From NCBI RefSeq assembly GCF_046127645.1, contig NZ_CP175919.1: a stretch of DNA of 64,000 nt; one strand, written 5' to 3'. Shown piece by piece: positions 8,262 through 17,093 of this stretch. Position 1 is the first letter of the stretch. Every line of letters starts with the position of its first letter. The stretch comes from Clostridium_F caseinilyticum (GTDB taxonomy: Bacteria > Bacillota > Clostridia > Clostridiales > Clostridiaceae). Under the pieces are notes generated by a model. It ran no database searches. It was not told the origin of the DNA and worked only from the letters and a program-made list of their open reading frames with translations. The translations under genes and the position numbers were made by a program.

Positions 8262-9080
8262 TTAATTTCTTCTAAAATTACCTATATAAGCTTGCCATGA
8301 AAATTCGGAATTTGCTTTATAGTAATCAAAAGCATAATCAAAATGATCTCCATACCAAGGATCCATAATTTTTATATAGTTTCTTCCGCCATTAGTATAG
8401 CATCCATCTAATACTTGAGCATGTCCACCCCCACTAGACCAACTAATCATAGTTTCTAATGGATTTCCATTGCCAATTTCAGATTGAACAGCTAAATAGG
8501 AAGGTAGAGTATAGAATACTTGAGCATATAATCCAAAATGATTAGCTGCATTTAACATTTCTCTATCTGTTCCAGTTTGGTTTACTAAACCTCCTTTAAT
8601 ATAAGAAACTACTTGTTGTTGAGTTACATTGAAACCATAATGCTGAAGGATTGCGCTAGTTGTAGTTGCCCAACACCAGTTGCTCATTTGTTGTTTAATT
8701 TCTGGAACTGTGGCACTTCCAGATGGGTCAGATGGATCAGTAGTTGAAGGCGGATTTCCATCTATTCCTGCTGAAGCAATATAAACTTTTCCATAATTTC
8801 TATCTGTGTAAAAGAACCATTTGTTATCTGGTTCACCTGTCCAATAATCATATATGGAATCACCAGTTACCCACCCTTCAAAATTTACAGTTGTGTTACC
8901 TGGTATAGTGTAAACTGTTTGGCTATTAATACTTGGCTGTAAACGAACATTGCATCCTATGGGGGCTGTAACGCCTGAAAAATTCACATTTTCAGCACAA
9001 ACTTTTCCCATACTTGTTTCTTGAAAACCAATTAACAGAAAAGCTAAAGTCATCAGAAATACAGTAACTAACTTTTTCAT
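8262..9080 (-). CDS. Secreted papain-like cysteine protease with SH3-like domain
   Basis: 272 aa. A signal peptide (1-30, hydrophobic VFLMTLAFLLIGF, likely cut after VCA) is followed by an SH3b-like region (about 35-105, GCNVRLQPSINS...TVYTIPGNTTVNFEGW), a Pro/Ser/Thr linker (108-122), and a catalytic domain. The pattern QQMSNWCWATTTSA gives the oxyanion Gln and nucleophile Cys136; GGHAQVLDG gives His220; IMDPWYGD gives Asp240. This order is that of the C39-like/AvrRpt2 (C70-type) papain fold. The SH3b part suggests binding to the cell wall or another surface. A consensus promoter lies at 9117-9145. Substrate unknown; it heads an operon with the exported protein at 7615. Confidence 0.85.
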   Translation of the reverse strand: MKKLVTVFLMTLAFLLIGFQETSMGKVCAENVNFSGVTAPIGCNVRLQPSINSQTVYTIPGNTTVNFEGWVTGDSIYDYWTGEPDNKWFFYTDRNYGKVYIASAGIDGNPPSTTDPSDPSGSATVPEIKQQMSNWCWATTTSAILQHYGFNVTQQQVVSYIKGGLVNQTGTDREMLNAANHFGLYAQVFYTLPSYLAVQSEIGNGNPLETMISWSSGGGHAQVLDGCYTNGGRNYIKIMDPWYGDHFDYAFDYYKANSEFSWQAYIGNFRRN

Positions 9081-9116
9081 ACATTATACACCCTTTCTTA
9101 TATTATTTTATTGATA

Positions 9117-9145
9117 ATAATATAACAATAAATATAGGAAGTCAA
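9117..9145 (-). promoter_or_regulatory. Sigma-A type promoter of the protease operon
   Basis: On the minus strand TTGACT (9140-9145), exact 17-bp spacer, TATTAT (9117-9122), 37 bp before the ATG at 9080. Confidence 0.75.
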
Positions 9146-9814
9146 TGCCTTTTTGTGAATTTTTTATATAAATTATAATTAATTTTACAATAATTGAACA
9201 AATATACTGTGCAGTTTGTTAATTTTATAATAACTTAAACTATTGACATATAATTTAAATTTCACAAAATTTTTTAGCATATTTTAGTGTATAATCATAT
9301 ATACAGTTAAATATTTATAACACTTCTTAATTTCTATTTATATAAAATTTTATTAACGCTATCGTACTTTATGATTATAATTATCCCGCAAATTATGTAC
9401 AAACTCCTTTTATAATATACATTGAACCATTCCTGTTTAGCTAATGCTTTGATAACAAAGAATATTTCTTTTTAAATTCAATTCATAGAAAATACAGAAC
9501 AGTTAAAATTAGATAAACATTAAATTTTTAAAAAGATATCATTAATATTAGTACTTTCATATTCAAGATTTATAGTTTATATTTTTTCTAATAATAAAAT
9601 ATAAGAAATGTTATTTTTATTTTTTGTAAATCTTTTGATGAGTTTAAAAAGAACCACTGACATACAATATGAAAGATTAATTATCATGTTAAAATAAGCG
9701 TTTTAAGACTTGAAAAAATTTATATAAGCTAATAGAAAAGCCTAAAGAAATTTTATAACATGTTTAAGAGTATTATAAAACTACCTATATAGCAATTAGT
9801 TTTATAACAAGTAA
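9146..9814. other. Gene-free stretch between protease promoter and tRNA-Trp
   Basis: About 670 bp with stops in all frames and no ribosome binding site followed by a usable ORF. No repeat shared with the rest of the window and no recognised RNA family. It could hold an unrecognised small RNA or decayed gene, but I see nothing I can support. Confidence 0.4.
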
Positions 9815-9846
9815 AAAGCCAGCAATCTTTATGATTACTGGCTTTT
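9815..9846 (-). terminator. Terminator after tRNA-Trp
   Basis: AAAGCCAG...CTGGCTTT hairpin with a mismatch, loop TTTAT, and a T run on the minus strand directly after the tRNA 3' end. Confidence 0.75.
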
Positions 9847-9850
9847 CTAA

Positions 9851-9926
9851 TGGCAGGGGCACGAGGACTTGAACCCGGAACCAACGGTTTTGGAGACCGC
9901 TACTCTACCAATTGAGCTATACCCCT
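9851..9926 (-). tRNA. tRNA-Trp (anticodon CCA)
   Basis: 76 nt, with AGGGGTA / TGCCCCT acceptor stem, discriminator G and an encoded CCA end. The D arm is TAGCTCAATTGGTAGAG and the T arm GGTTCAAGTCC. The anticodon loop CTCCAAA has CCA at its centre, reading UGG. Promoter at 9994-10022, terminator at 9815-9846, so it is a single transcription unit. It is the tRNA sensed by the T-box before trpS. Confidence 0.96.
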
Positions 9927-9993
9927 ATATTAATGTGCTAAGTTTTAATAAATATTTACTCTCAACCTAGTCACCGGTCTAATGACAAGTATT

Positions 9994-10022
9994 ATAATAC
10001 ATTATTTTTGCAATTATGTCAA
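9994..10022 (-). promoter_or_regulatory. Promoter of tRNA-Trp
   Basis: TTGACA (10017-10022), 17-bp spacer and TATTAT (9994-9999) on the minus strand; an overlapping TATAAT would give a 20-bp spacer. About 70 bp upstream of the mature tRNA 5' end. Confidence 0.75.
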
Positions 10023-10103
10023 TATGGAATTTTATTTTTCAACTAAAAATATCCTTTTATATATTCCGATAGCTATTACATAAAAGCGCACTAAATATAT
10101 TTT

Positions 10104-11219
10104 CTAGTTTTTAAACTCTTTATAATTATTCCATAATCTCATAATTGGAGTTGATAATTTAAGTATATCAACATTAGACTTATTGCTACATAACTTATCA
10201 AATACCGTATCTATAATTTTGTTATCTAAATTTTTAACATGAAAGTCTAGCTGATCATCAGTCAAATTTTCCATAAATCTTCTAAAAACCAAAGAATGAT
10301 TATAATTTTCAAATAAGTGATTAGTAAGTTTCTCATAATTTACTAATCCACAAATATCATATGCTGAATATATTCCTGTTAGAATTGAATTAAATTGACC
10401 AAATCCCAATCCAGGTGAAATGCTGCCAAAACAATTACCTACAAAATAGGTATTATCAATTTTAGGTTTATTACATATTCCCATCATATATCTTGTAATT
10501 TCAAATTCATCTGTTATATTAAAGTTTTGATCTAAATTCTCACAGGCTAAATTATAGAATTTTTCCCACATATAGTTTATATCTAATTTTATATTACTAG
10601 GGTAATCTGGATAAGCTATCACTAAATTAGCTTCTTTTTCAGAAAAAGGTATTAACCAAGCATATCCCATAGGTAGTATATCATAATTAAACCACACATG
10701 AGGACTACTTGTTATAAATTTTCCTTCTACAGTTACTCCTTTTATTGTACAAGTTAAATCACATCTATAATTACCTAAGTGAGAAGAATATTCTCCATCC
10801 CCAGTAGCTAACACTACATAATGAAATTCTTTACATAAATCTTCATATTCATAGTTTGAATTAAAATTAATATCACACTTTACTTGTTTTTCCAATTGAC
10901 TTTCATATGAATTTTTGTGTCTGCCTCTTATATTTGTATATCCAATTTCCCCATCAATAGTACCAAGTTCATTTTTAGAATGAACATATAATTTATTAAC
11001 TTGATCTATAGGTTTTAAATTTATATGATAATTTTCTGCTATGTAATGTATACAATCTTTAACAGGCTTATTAAGAATATTAAACATTGCTTCACCATTA
11101 ATAAACCTGTCGCCTACTCTATTTCTCTTTTCAAAAATAGTTGGTGTAATTCCATACTGTTCTAATATTATGGCACAAGAAAGTCCAGATATTCCAGCTC
11201 CCATTATAGCAACCTCCAT
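10104..11219 (-). CDS. Geranylgeranyl reductase-like flavoprotein
   Basis: 371 aa. The N-terminus MEVAIMGAGISGLSCAIIL is a GxGxxG FAD-binding fold followed by an acidic strand end (IFEKR). VLATGDG near 145 and YFVGNCFGSISPGLGFGQFNS near 270 are the later FAD contacts. The middle segment LPMGYAWLIPFSEKEANLVIAY is typical of the geranylgeranyl reductase / FixC-like group, which reduce isoprenoid double bonds or act as electron-transfer flavoproteins. No membrane segment. The ATG is set by SD AGGAGGTG. Neighbours give no pathway, so substrate is open. Confidence 0.72.
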   Translation of the reverse strand: MEVAIMGAGISGLSCAIILEQYGITPTIFEKRNRVGDRFINGEAMFNILNKPVKDCIHYIAENYHINLKPIDQVNKLYVHSKNELGTIDGEIGYTNIRGRHKNSYESQLEKQVKCDINFNSNYEYEDLCKEFHYVVLATGDGEYSSHLGNYRCDLTCTIKGVTVEGKFITSSPHVWFNYDILPMGYAWLIPFSEKEANLVIAYPDYPSNIKLDINYMWEKFYNLACENLDQNFNITDEFEITRYMMGICNKPKIDNTYFVGNCFGSISPGLGFGQFNSILTGIYSAYDICGLVNYEKLTNHLFENYNHSLVFRRFMENLTDDQLDFHVKNLDNKIIDTVFDKLCSNKSNVDILKLSTPIMRLWNNYKEFKN

Positions 11220-11312
11220 TTACAACACCTCCTATATCGTATAGTATAAACTGAAATAATCTCTCTATACATTATAGTAAATTGAAATAGAGTAACCATA
11301 ACCTATTCCTTT

Positions 11313-11699
11313 TTAGAAATATAACTTTTCCCCACAATGTGGACAATATTTAAAAGAACAATTTATCGCTCTTCCGCAATTACTACAAATCATTGTATCA
11401 TTATTATCACTTGAACTTTCTGTATATATTTCCTCTAAGTCAATATTGTTAAAGCTTCTCTCTACTTTAACCCTATCTAAGTTTTCCTTTGATATAGCAT
11501 ATATAGTATTACAACATCTAGATTTTAAATAATACTTTTCTCCCCACTTAATAAGGGGGAGAAAGAAAAAATGAAAAACATTATAAGTTTTTATCACAGT
11601 GTACCTACTTAAAATACCACACTTTTTACAAACCAAATTTTCAAAATCCTCTATTTCTTCTTGTTTTGTATTTATACCAAATATACCAAAGAAGAACAT
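11313..11699 (-). CDS. Zinc-ribbon protein
   Basis: 128 aa with two metal sites: CKKCG near 29-33 paired with RCC near 67-69, and a C-terminal MICSNCGRAINCSFKYCPHCGEKL zinc ribbon (CxxC...CxxC). The short hydrophobic N-terminus (FFFGIFGI) and FHFFFLPL could touch the membrane. Last gene of a likely unit with the bactofilin-like protein 39 bp upstream. SD GGAGGA fits the ATG. Function unknown; zinc-ribbon DUFs of this kind often accompany membrane proteins. Confidence 0.7.
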   Translation of the reverse strand: MFFFGIFGINTKQEEIEDFENLVCKKCGILSRYTVIKTYNVFHFFFLPLIKWGEKYYLKSRCCNTIYAISKENLDRVKVERSFNNIDLEEIYTESSSDNNDTMICSNCGRAINCSFKYCPHCGEKLYF

Positions 11700-11738
11700 A
11701 ATTTTTATCCTCCTGTATTAATTAATCTTGATTCACTT

Positions 11739-12629
11739 CTAATGTTTCCAAAAATCATTCCAGTCATCCGTAGTATTTACCCTTCTCCAAGGCCTAAAAC
11801 TACCAAACTTACTTATTATAGGTATTCCCATACTTAATGGGAATATAAATAATACATTAACAACATGACCTAGATTTAAAAAAACTACACTTTTTATTAA
11901 TTCATAAAAAACTACTCCAACTACTATAGAAATCATAGGCGACATCTTTGATTTTAAGAATTTTTTTCCTATATATAAGCATATAGCTGTAAATCCCATA
12001 AGAAAAATAACTAACACCGCTATTGCTACTATTGGAATAAATACAATACCTATTATGCTAAATAATAAAATAATTAATAACATAAAAATAAATATTATAA
12101 AACCATATCCATAAATTAAGCTTTTTCCCAATTCATTATCTATAGCCGCTGTCATCCTCATTTCATTGTATGGCATTAACTTACATATTATAGTACACAA
12201 TATAAATAACAATATAGCTGATACTACCTTATTATAATGGAATTTAATATTTTCCATATTTTTATTACTATTTATAAAAGGTATTTTTGCCTTTTTAAAC
12301 TTTTCTTTTATAGTTCCTTTTACGATGCCTTTTTGACCTTTTATAACTCTTCCACCTATAGCTGTAGCATTACCTTTAACTTCACCATTTATATATATAT
12401 TTCCACCTATAGAAATTGCATTTCCATTTACAGTTCCACTTACATATATATCTGCGCCTATACTTATAACATCAGATTTTTCTACTTCTTCTGGCTGGAT
12501 ATATATATTTTTATTAAACTTAATTACTCCTTCTGCAATTATATATTTACTATTTGCTTTAACATTATTAACAGGAATAATCAATAGAAATAATAAAATA
12601 CAAATTCCATAGAAGTATATTTTTTTCAA
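11739..12629 (-). CDS. Bactofilin-like membrane protein
   Basis: 296 aa. A signal segment (residues 4-24, FYGICILLFLLIIPVNNV) is followed by short glycine-turn beta repeats (about 50-90: GADIYVSGTVNGNAISIGGN then YINGEVKGNATAIGG), the right-handed helix pattern of polymer-forming/bactofilin domains. After that come about four membrane helices (about 132-152, 172-195, 198-222, 232-275). This layout is found in clostridial and archaeal membrane proteins of unknown role. The TTG start at 12629 is preferred because AAAGGTGG lies ahead of it. It sits 16 bp behind the ZnuA-like lipoprotein. Confidence 0.7.
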   Translation of the reverse strand: MKKIYFYGICILLFLLIIPVNNVKANSKYIIAEGVIKFNKNIYIQPEEVEKSDVISIGADIYVSGTVNGNAISIGGNIYINGEVKGNATAIGGRVIKGQKGIVKGTIKEKFKKAKIPFINSNKNMENIKFHYNKVVSAILLFILCTIICKLMPYNEMRMTAAIDNELGKSLIYGYGFIIFIFMLLIILLFSIIGIVFIPIVAIAVLVIFLMGFTAICLYIGKKFLKSKMSPMISIVVGVVFYELIKSVVFLNLGHVVNVLFIFPLSMGIPIISKFGSFRPWRRVNTTDDWNDFWKH

Positions 12630-12645
12630 TACAAAACACCACCTT

Positions 12646-13554
12646 TTATTTAAAAGTACTTTTTAGTAATGAAATATTATACTTTACCATGTCTTCGTAT
12701 AAAATATCATTGTCATAAACTTTTAACAATAAAGTTTTTATTTTATATTTATCTAATAATTTTTCGTTGTTTTTTAATATATCACTACTACTAGATAAAA
12801 ATACACATTTTTCTTTATACTTTTTACATATCTCTTCTATTTCTTTTTCATTAGTTATTTTATCTTTATCATCTCTTTTTATTTTTACTATATTTAAATT
12901 TAAATACTTTATAAAATAATCTAATTTATCTTCATCAACTATAAATATAAATTCTCCAGTTTTATCTGATATTTTAGCAAATTCTTCTTCATAATCTTTG
13001 ATTCGTTTTAAAATATCAGAAAAGTTTTTTTCATAAAAATCTCTATTACTAGGATCTTTATCTTGTATAGCGTTTTTTGTATTAGATAAAACTATTTTAT
13101 AATTATTTAAATTTAAAAAATAATAAGGATTATCTTTTAATATTTTATTTTCAAATTTCACTTCTTTCTCATAAGGTATCAATTTGGAACCTCTAGATAC
13201 ATTAACCACACCTACTTTGCTTTTATCCAATTTTGATAAAAACTCATCAATCCAAGGCTCAAAGCTAGCCCCTACATAAAAAAATAAGTCCTTACTACTT
13301 ATATTTTCTAACGTATCTTCTTTTATTTTATAATTTATTAAATCCTCTCTATTTTTAAATATATATTCTACATAATGCTTATCTTTTACTATTTCTTTTA
13401 TCATGTTATATAAATTTTTATCTGTAGTAGCTATATCTAAATAAACTTCCTTTTTTATCTCCTCTTCTTCATTAACACTAACATTAGGTTTTGAACAACC
13501 AACGAAACTTATACATATTATAAATCCAATTATAAAAACAATATTTTTTTTCAT
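12646..13554 (-). CDS. ZnuA/TroA-like lipoprotein lacking the usual metal ligands
   Basis: 302 aa. Signal peptide with lipobox (FVGC, Cys20), so a membrane-anchored lipoprotein. The body follows the metal-binding ABC solute protein plan: DLFFYVGASFEPWIDEFL near 91-108 matches the family's GLEPW region, and NPYYFLNLNNYKIVLSN near 140 matches the DPHxWLxP region. The ligand His of that motif is replaced by Tyr, and the later SHxAFGY His segment reads VDEDKLDYF. The family's His ligands therefore seem absent. No ABC ATPase or permease is adjacent. It may have turned to another ligand or to signalling; a metal-import role is doubtful. Confidence 0.7.
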   Translation of the reverse strand: MKKNIVFIIGFIICISFVGCSKPNVSVNEEEEIKKEVYLDIATTDKNLYNMIKEIVKDKHYVEYIFKNREDLINYKIKEDTLENISSKDLFFYVGASFEPWIDEFLSKLDKSKVGVVNVSRGSKLIPYEKEVKFENKILKDNPYYFLNLNNYKIVLSNTKNAIQDKDPSNRDFYEKNFSDILKRIKDYEEEFAKISDKTGEFIFIVDEDKLDYFIKYLNLNIVKIKRDDKDKITNEKEIEEICKKYKEKCVFLSSSSDILKNNEKLLDKYKIKTLLLKVYDNDILYEDMVKYNISLLKSTFK

Positions 13555-13747
13555 AAATACACCTCTGTAACATATACATTGAAATATATGTGTTATCTAA
13601 TAACGTTATATTATATTTTACATAATAGATTTTTTTATTGCAAATTTATTACTTTATTTGATTTGTTCCATTAGGGGAATTATATTTATTATTTAATGTA
13701 GCTATGTTAAAATTAATAAAGAAAATTTAGTATTGAGAGGTTTTATT

Positions 13748-14989
13748 ATGTATATAAGCATGGATAAAGTTTTAAGATCTATATCTATAGCCTTAGACTT
13801 AGCTGAAATGAGTTCTATAGGAAATAATAGTATAATAGAAGATGTTACTAACATTGATTACTCAAAACATCTATTTCTAAATCACTCTCAAAGGACATGC
13901 TATATATCTTTATGTCTAGCTAAAGCTTTAAATATAAAAGGTACTCATCTAGAAGAATTATATGTTTCTTCTCTACTCCATGATATAGGTGCTACAAATT
14001 TTCTTTCTAAAAGTCATTCTAGTAATGAATTTATTTTAGGACATTGTCTTACTGGTTCGGAGATAACTAAATCATTTCCCATTTTTAATAATATATCTAA
14101 TTTTATACTCTATCATCATGAAAACTGGGATGGAAGCGGTGCTTTAAAAATAAAAAAAGATCATATTCCGTTACAAAGTCAAATAATACGATTAGCAGAT
14201 TTAACAGATCTTTTATATAACGATAATACACCCTCATACTCACAAAAAACACATATAATGGATTGGATTAAAGGAAATAAAAATAAAATCTTTTGTCCTG
14301 AAGTTGTAGAAGCTTTTTTAGAAGCATCTTCCACAGATATGTTTTGGTTAGATTTAGAGAATACTAGTTATTTAAAATATATTTTAGATAAGGTTAGTCC
14401 TATATATGATTATGAATTAGATTTATATAGATTTATGGATATAGCTTATATATTTTCAGAAATAATAGATAATAAAAGCGCCTTTACTGCTGAGCATTCC
14501 AGAAGTATTGCAGAACTTTGCTATAAAGTAGGTAAAACTATAGGATATAATGAAACTAAATGCATAAAACTAAAAATAGCTGGACTCCTACACGATATAG
14601 GCAAATTAGCTATACCAAAAGAAATTTTAGATAAAAACGGTCCTTTAGATAAAAATGAATTTTCCATTATAAAATCTCATCCTTACTATACTAATATAAT
14701 ACTAAATAGATTCGGTGAAGTTGGTGATATAGGATTTTGGGCATGTAACCATCATGAAAAGTTAAACGGTAAGGGTTACCCTAGAGGATTAACTGAAAAA
14801 AGTTTATGTGAAGAAGATAGAATTATAGCAGTTTGTGATATATATCAAGCTTTAATAGAAGATAGACCTTATAGAGAAGGAATGGATTTTAAAAAAGCTT
14901 TTTCTATATTAGATAAAATGGTCTTAGAAGGGTTGCTATGTGGCAAAGCTGTATATTATTTAAAAAAGGCTATAACACCAAATAACTAA
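13748..14989 (+). CDS. HD-GYP domain phosphodiesterase
   Basis: 413 aa from the ATG at 13748; an upstream TTG at 13733 is rejected because the SD GAGAGG (13735-13740) lies inside it. There are two HD-type domains: an N-terminal one with LLHDIGATN and YHHENWDGSG, and a C-terminal HD-GYP with AEHSRS (about 249), GLLHDIGKLAIP (about 280), NHHEKLNGKGYP (about 337-348) and DIYQALIEDRPYR. HD-GYP proteins hydrolyse cyclic di-GMP or related dinucleotides; the second domain keeps the HD and GYP residues, the first looks degenerate. No sensor or membrane part is seen. It lies 127 bp before tsaE. Confidence 0.88.
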   Translation: MYISMDKVLRSISIALDLAEMSSIGNNSIIEDVTNIDYSKHLFLNHSQRTCYISLCLAKALNIKGTHLEELYVSSLLHDIGATNFLSKSHSSNEFILGHCLTGSEITKSFPIFNNISNFILYHHENWDGSGALKIKKDHIPLQSQIIRLADLTDLLYNDNTPSYSQKTHIMDWIKGNKNKIFCPEVVEAFLEASSTDMFWLDLENTSYLKYILDKVSPIYDYELDLYRFMDIAYIFSEIIDNKSAFTAEHSRSIAELCYKVGKTIGYNETKCIKLKIAGLLHDIGKLAIPKEILDKNGPLDKNEFSIIKSHPYYTNIILNRFGEVGDIGFWACNHHEKLNGKGYPRGLTEKSLCEEDRIIAVCDIYQALIEDRPYREGMDFKKAFSILDKMVLEGLLCGKAVYYLKKAITPNN

Positions 14990-15116
14990 AGTTGTTTTTA
15001 ATCTATCTTTGTGCTATAAATATTTTGAGGTAAAATATATTAACTATATAAAAATTTAATAGTTATAATACTCAATTTTCTTTAATATTATAACTACATT
15101 TTTCGAGGTGATTAGT

Positions 15117-15575
15117 ATGGAATTTATAGTTGATTCTATAAATAAAACTATAGATATAGGTAATTTTATAGGACGCTATTGTAATGCAGGAGATGTCTTA
15201 TGTCTAAATGGAGACCTAGGTGCTGGTAAAACTCATTTGTCTAAGGGAATCGGTAAAGGGTTAAATATTAATGATAATATAACTAGCCCAACCTTCAATA
15301 TAGTAAATGAATATAATGGGAGATTAAAACTATATCATTTTGATGTATATAGGGTAAATGATCCTGATGAAATAGAAGCTATTGGATTTGATGAGTACAT
15401 ATTTGGCGAAGGTGTAAGCATTATTGAGTGGTCTGATTATATAGAAGATCTTATTCCCCATGATCATATGGACATAAGAATAAATAAAATGCCTGAAATG
15501 GGAGAAAACTATAGGAAAATAACAATAAATTACTATGGCAATAGATATGATTATATAAAGGAGCTAAAAATATGA
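15117..15575 (+). CDS. tsaE: tRNA t6A biosynthesis ATPase TsaE
   Basis: 152 aa from the ATG at 15117; a GTG nine bases earlier overlaps the SD GAGGTG and is unlikely. Walker A GDLGAGKTH (32-40), then TSPTFNIVNEY and YHFDVYRV, typical of TsaE/YjeE. It energises the TsaB-TsaD complex during threonylcarbamoyl transfer to tRNA. The stop overlaps the tsaB start by 4 bp (ATGA), so the two genes are translationally coupled. Confidence 0.95.
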   Translation: MEFIVDSINKTIDIGNFIGRYCNAGDVLCLNGDLGAGKTHLSKGIGKGLNINDNITSPTFNIVNEYNGRLKLYHFDVYRVNDPDEIEAIGFDEYIFGEGVSIIEWSDYIEDLIPHDHMDIRINKMPEMGENYRKITINYYGNRYDYIKELKI

Positions 15576-16285
15576 AAATACTAAGTATAGATTCTGCTAC
15601 AGAATGCGCTAGCTGTTCTGTATTAGACGAAAATAAATTATATGGGGAAATAAATTTTAACTATAAAAAACAACACTCTGTTATATTAATAGGTATGATA
15701 GACACTTTACTTAAAAGCATAAATTGTAATATATCCGAGATAGATGCCTTTGTTATATCTAAAGGACCTGGTTCTTTTACAGGATTAAGAATAGGAGCTG
15801 CAACTGTAAAAGGTTTAAGCCAAGGTACAAAAAAACCTTTTATTTCGGTATCTTCTTTAGATAGTTTAGCTTTTAACTTAGCTTTCACGGAAGGCATTGT
15901 TTGTCCAATACTAGATGCGTTAAGAGGAAATGTTTATACATCTTTGTACAAATTTGAAAATAACAAATTACAAAGATTAATGGATTACGATGTAATATCT
16001 ATAGAAAATTTACTAGATATGCTAAAATCTAAAGATGAACCTATAACCTTTATTGGTGATGGAATTTTTAAATTTAAAGATACTATTTTATCTAATATTA
16101 GCAATGCAAAATTTGCTCCTACTAATTTAAATTTAGCTCGTTCTTCCTCTTTAGGTGAACTTGGATTGCATTTATTAAAGGAAGGACATAAGGATAATAT
16201 ATATACTTTTGCTCCTTTGTATATAAGAAAATCTCAAGCTGAAAGAGAATATGAAAAGAAACTAGGGATGAAAAATCATGAATAA
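15572..16285 (+). CDS. tsaB: t6A complex subunit TsaB
   Basis: 237 aa, a non-catalytic ASKHA paralogue of TsaD and its dimer partner. Visible motifs are IDSATECASCSV at 6-17 and SKGPGSFTGLRIG at 63-75. It is the middle gene of tsaE-tsaB-rimI, overlapping both neighbours (4 bp with tsaE, 8 bp with rimI). Length and order are normal for Firmicutes. Confidence 0.95.
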   Translation: MKILSIDSATECASCSVLDENKLYGEINFNYKKQHSVILIGMIDTLLKSINCNISEIDAFVISKGPGSFTGLRIGAATVKGLSQGTKKPFISVSSLDSLAFNLAFTEGIVCPILDALRGNVYTSLYKFENNKLQRLMDYDVISIENLLDMLKSKDEPITFIGDGIFKFKDTILSNISNAKFAPTNLNLARSSSLGELGLHLLKEGHKDNIYTFAPLYIRKSQAEREYEKKLGMKNHE

Positions 16286-16736
16286 AAAAGATATAATTGT
16301 ATTACCATTTTCTTTAGAACATATAGATGGTGTGATGGAAATAGATAACTTAAGTTTTTCTGTACCTTGGAGTAGAAATTCTTATGAAACAGAACTAAAA
16401 AATAAATTTGCAAAATACATAGTGGTTTTAGATAAAAACACTAATAAAGTTTTAGGATTTGCAGGAATGTGGCTTATAATAGACGAGTGCCATATAACAA
16501 ATATAGCAGTACATCCTAATTATAGAAAATTAGGTGTAGGAAATATTTTAATGAATGAAATAATAGCTATCTGTAAAGAGCAAAATATATCTGGTATAAC
16601 ATTAGAAGTTAGAGAATCTAATACTCCAGCTAAAAATCTTTATTACAAATATGGATTTAAAGATAGTGGTATACGAAAAGGTTATTATGCTGATAACAAT
16701 GAAAATGCATTATTGATGTGGAAAACAGATCTATAA
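16278..16736 (+). CDS. rimI: Ribosomal protein S18 alanine N-acetyltransferase RimI
   Basis: 152-aa GNAT acetyltransferase. The acetyl-CoA loop is in NIAVHPNYRKLGVGNILM (about 75-92) and the EVRESNTPAKNLYYKYGF segment (about 112-129) is characteristic of RimI, which acetylates the N-terminus of S18. The ATG overlaps the end of tsaB by 8 bp, the standard tsaEB-rimI arrangement. R1 copy 2 follows downstream. Confidence 0.93.
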   Translation: MNKKDIIVLPFSLEHIDGVMEIDNLSFSVPWSRNSYETELKNKFAKYIVVLDKNTNKVLGFAGMWLIIDECHITNIAVHPNYRKLGVGNILMNEIIAICKEQNISGITLEVRESNTPAKNLYYKYGFKDSGIRKGYYADNNENALLMWKTDL

Positions 16737-16795
16737 ATATAGTTAAGAACTATTTGTTACATCCCCTGAAACTTTACATATATATTTAACACAAA

Positions 16796-17090
16796 TAGGG
16801 TATCGAAAAATAAAAATAGCTTTAATTTTAATATAGTAACCGTAAATAATATATGTAATAAACATATGAATAAGCTTTAGTAGTTCTAAATTTGATGGAA
16901 TTAAAAATTTTTGTAATTCCTCACAGGTCGTGAGGAGCCAGTAGTAAAGCCAGGTCTGCTGCCTCTACTGGGCAAAAAATTTTTAATGAAGTCAAATTTA
17001 GAACTTTTTAAGCTGTATGAATTGCTTATGAATGTATTATTTATATTTACGGTTTTAAAATTAAAGCTATTTTAAGATATTCACTTTTAT
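16796..17090 (+). repeat. Palindromic repeat R1, copy 2 (intact)
   Basis: About 295-bp imperfect palindrome. Left arm (16816-16895) contains AGCTTTAATTTTAATATAG and GTAGTTCTAAATTTGAT; right arm (16998-17073) is its complement. The centre (16915-16985) holds CTCAC/GTGAG and CCAGTAG/CTACTGG hairpins. It matches R1 copy 1 in reverse orientation over the full length, without the IS. It fills the gap between the convergent rimI and tyrS 3' ends. GGGTATC at its left end recalls a transposon terminus. No ORF; likely a MITE, possibly working as a two-way terminator. Confidence 0.82.
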
Positions 17091-17093
17091 TCA

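Noticed and set aside
9146..9814. Possible small RNA or decayed gene in the gap before tRNA-Trp
   Set aside because: No conserved motif, terminator of its own or frame-broken protein similarity could be seen.
13733..13747. TTG start for the HD-GYP protein
   Set aside because: The SD sequence GAGAGG lies within these codons, so the ATG at 13748 must be the start.
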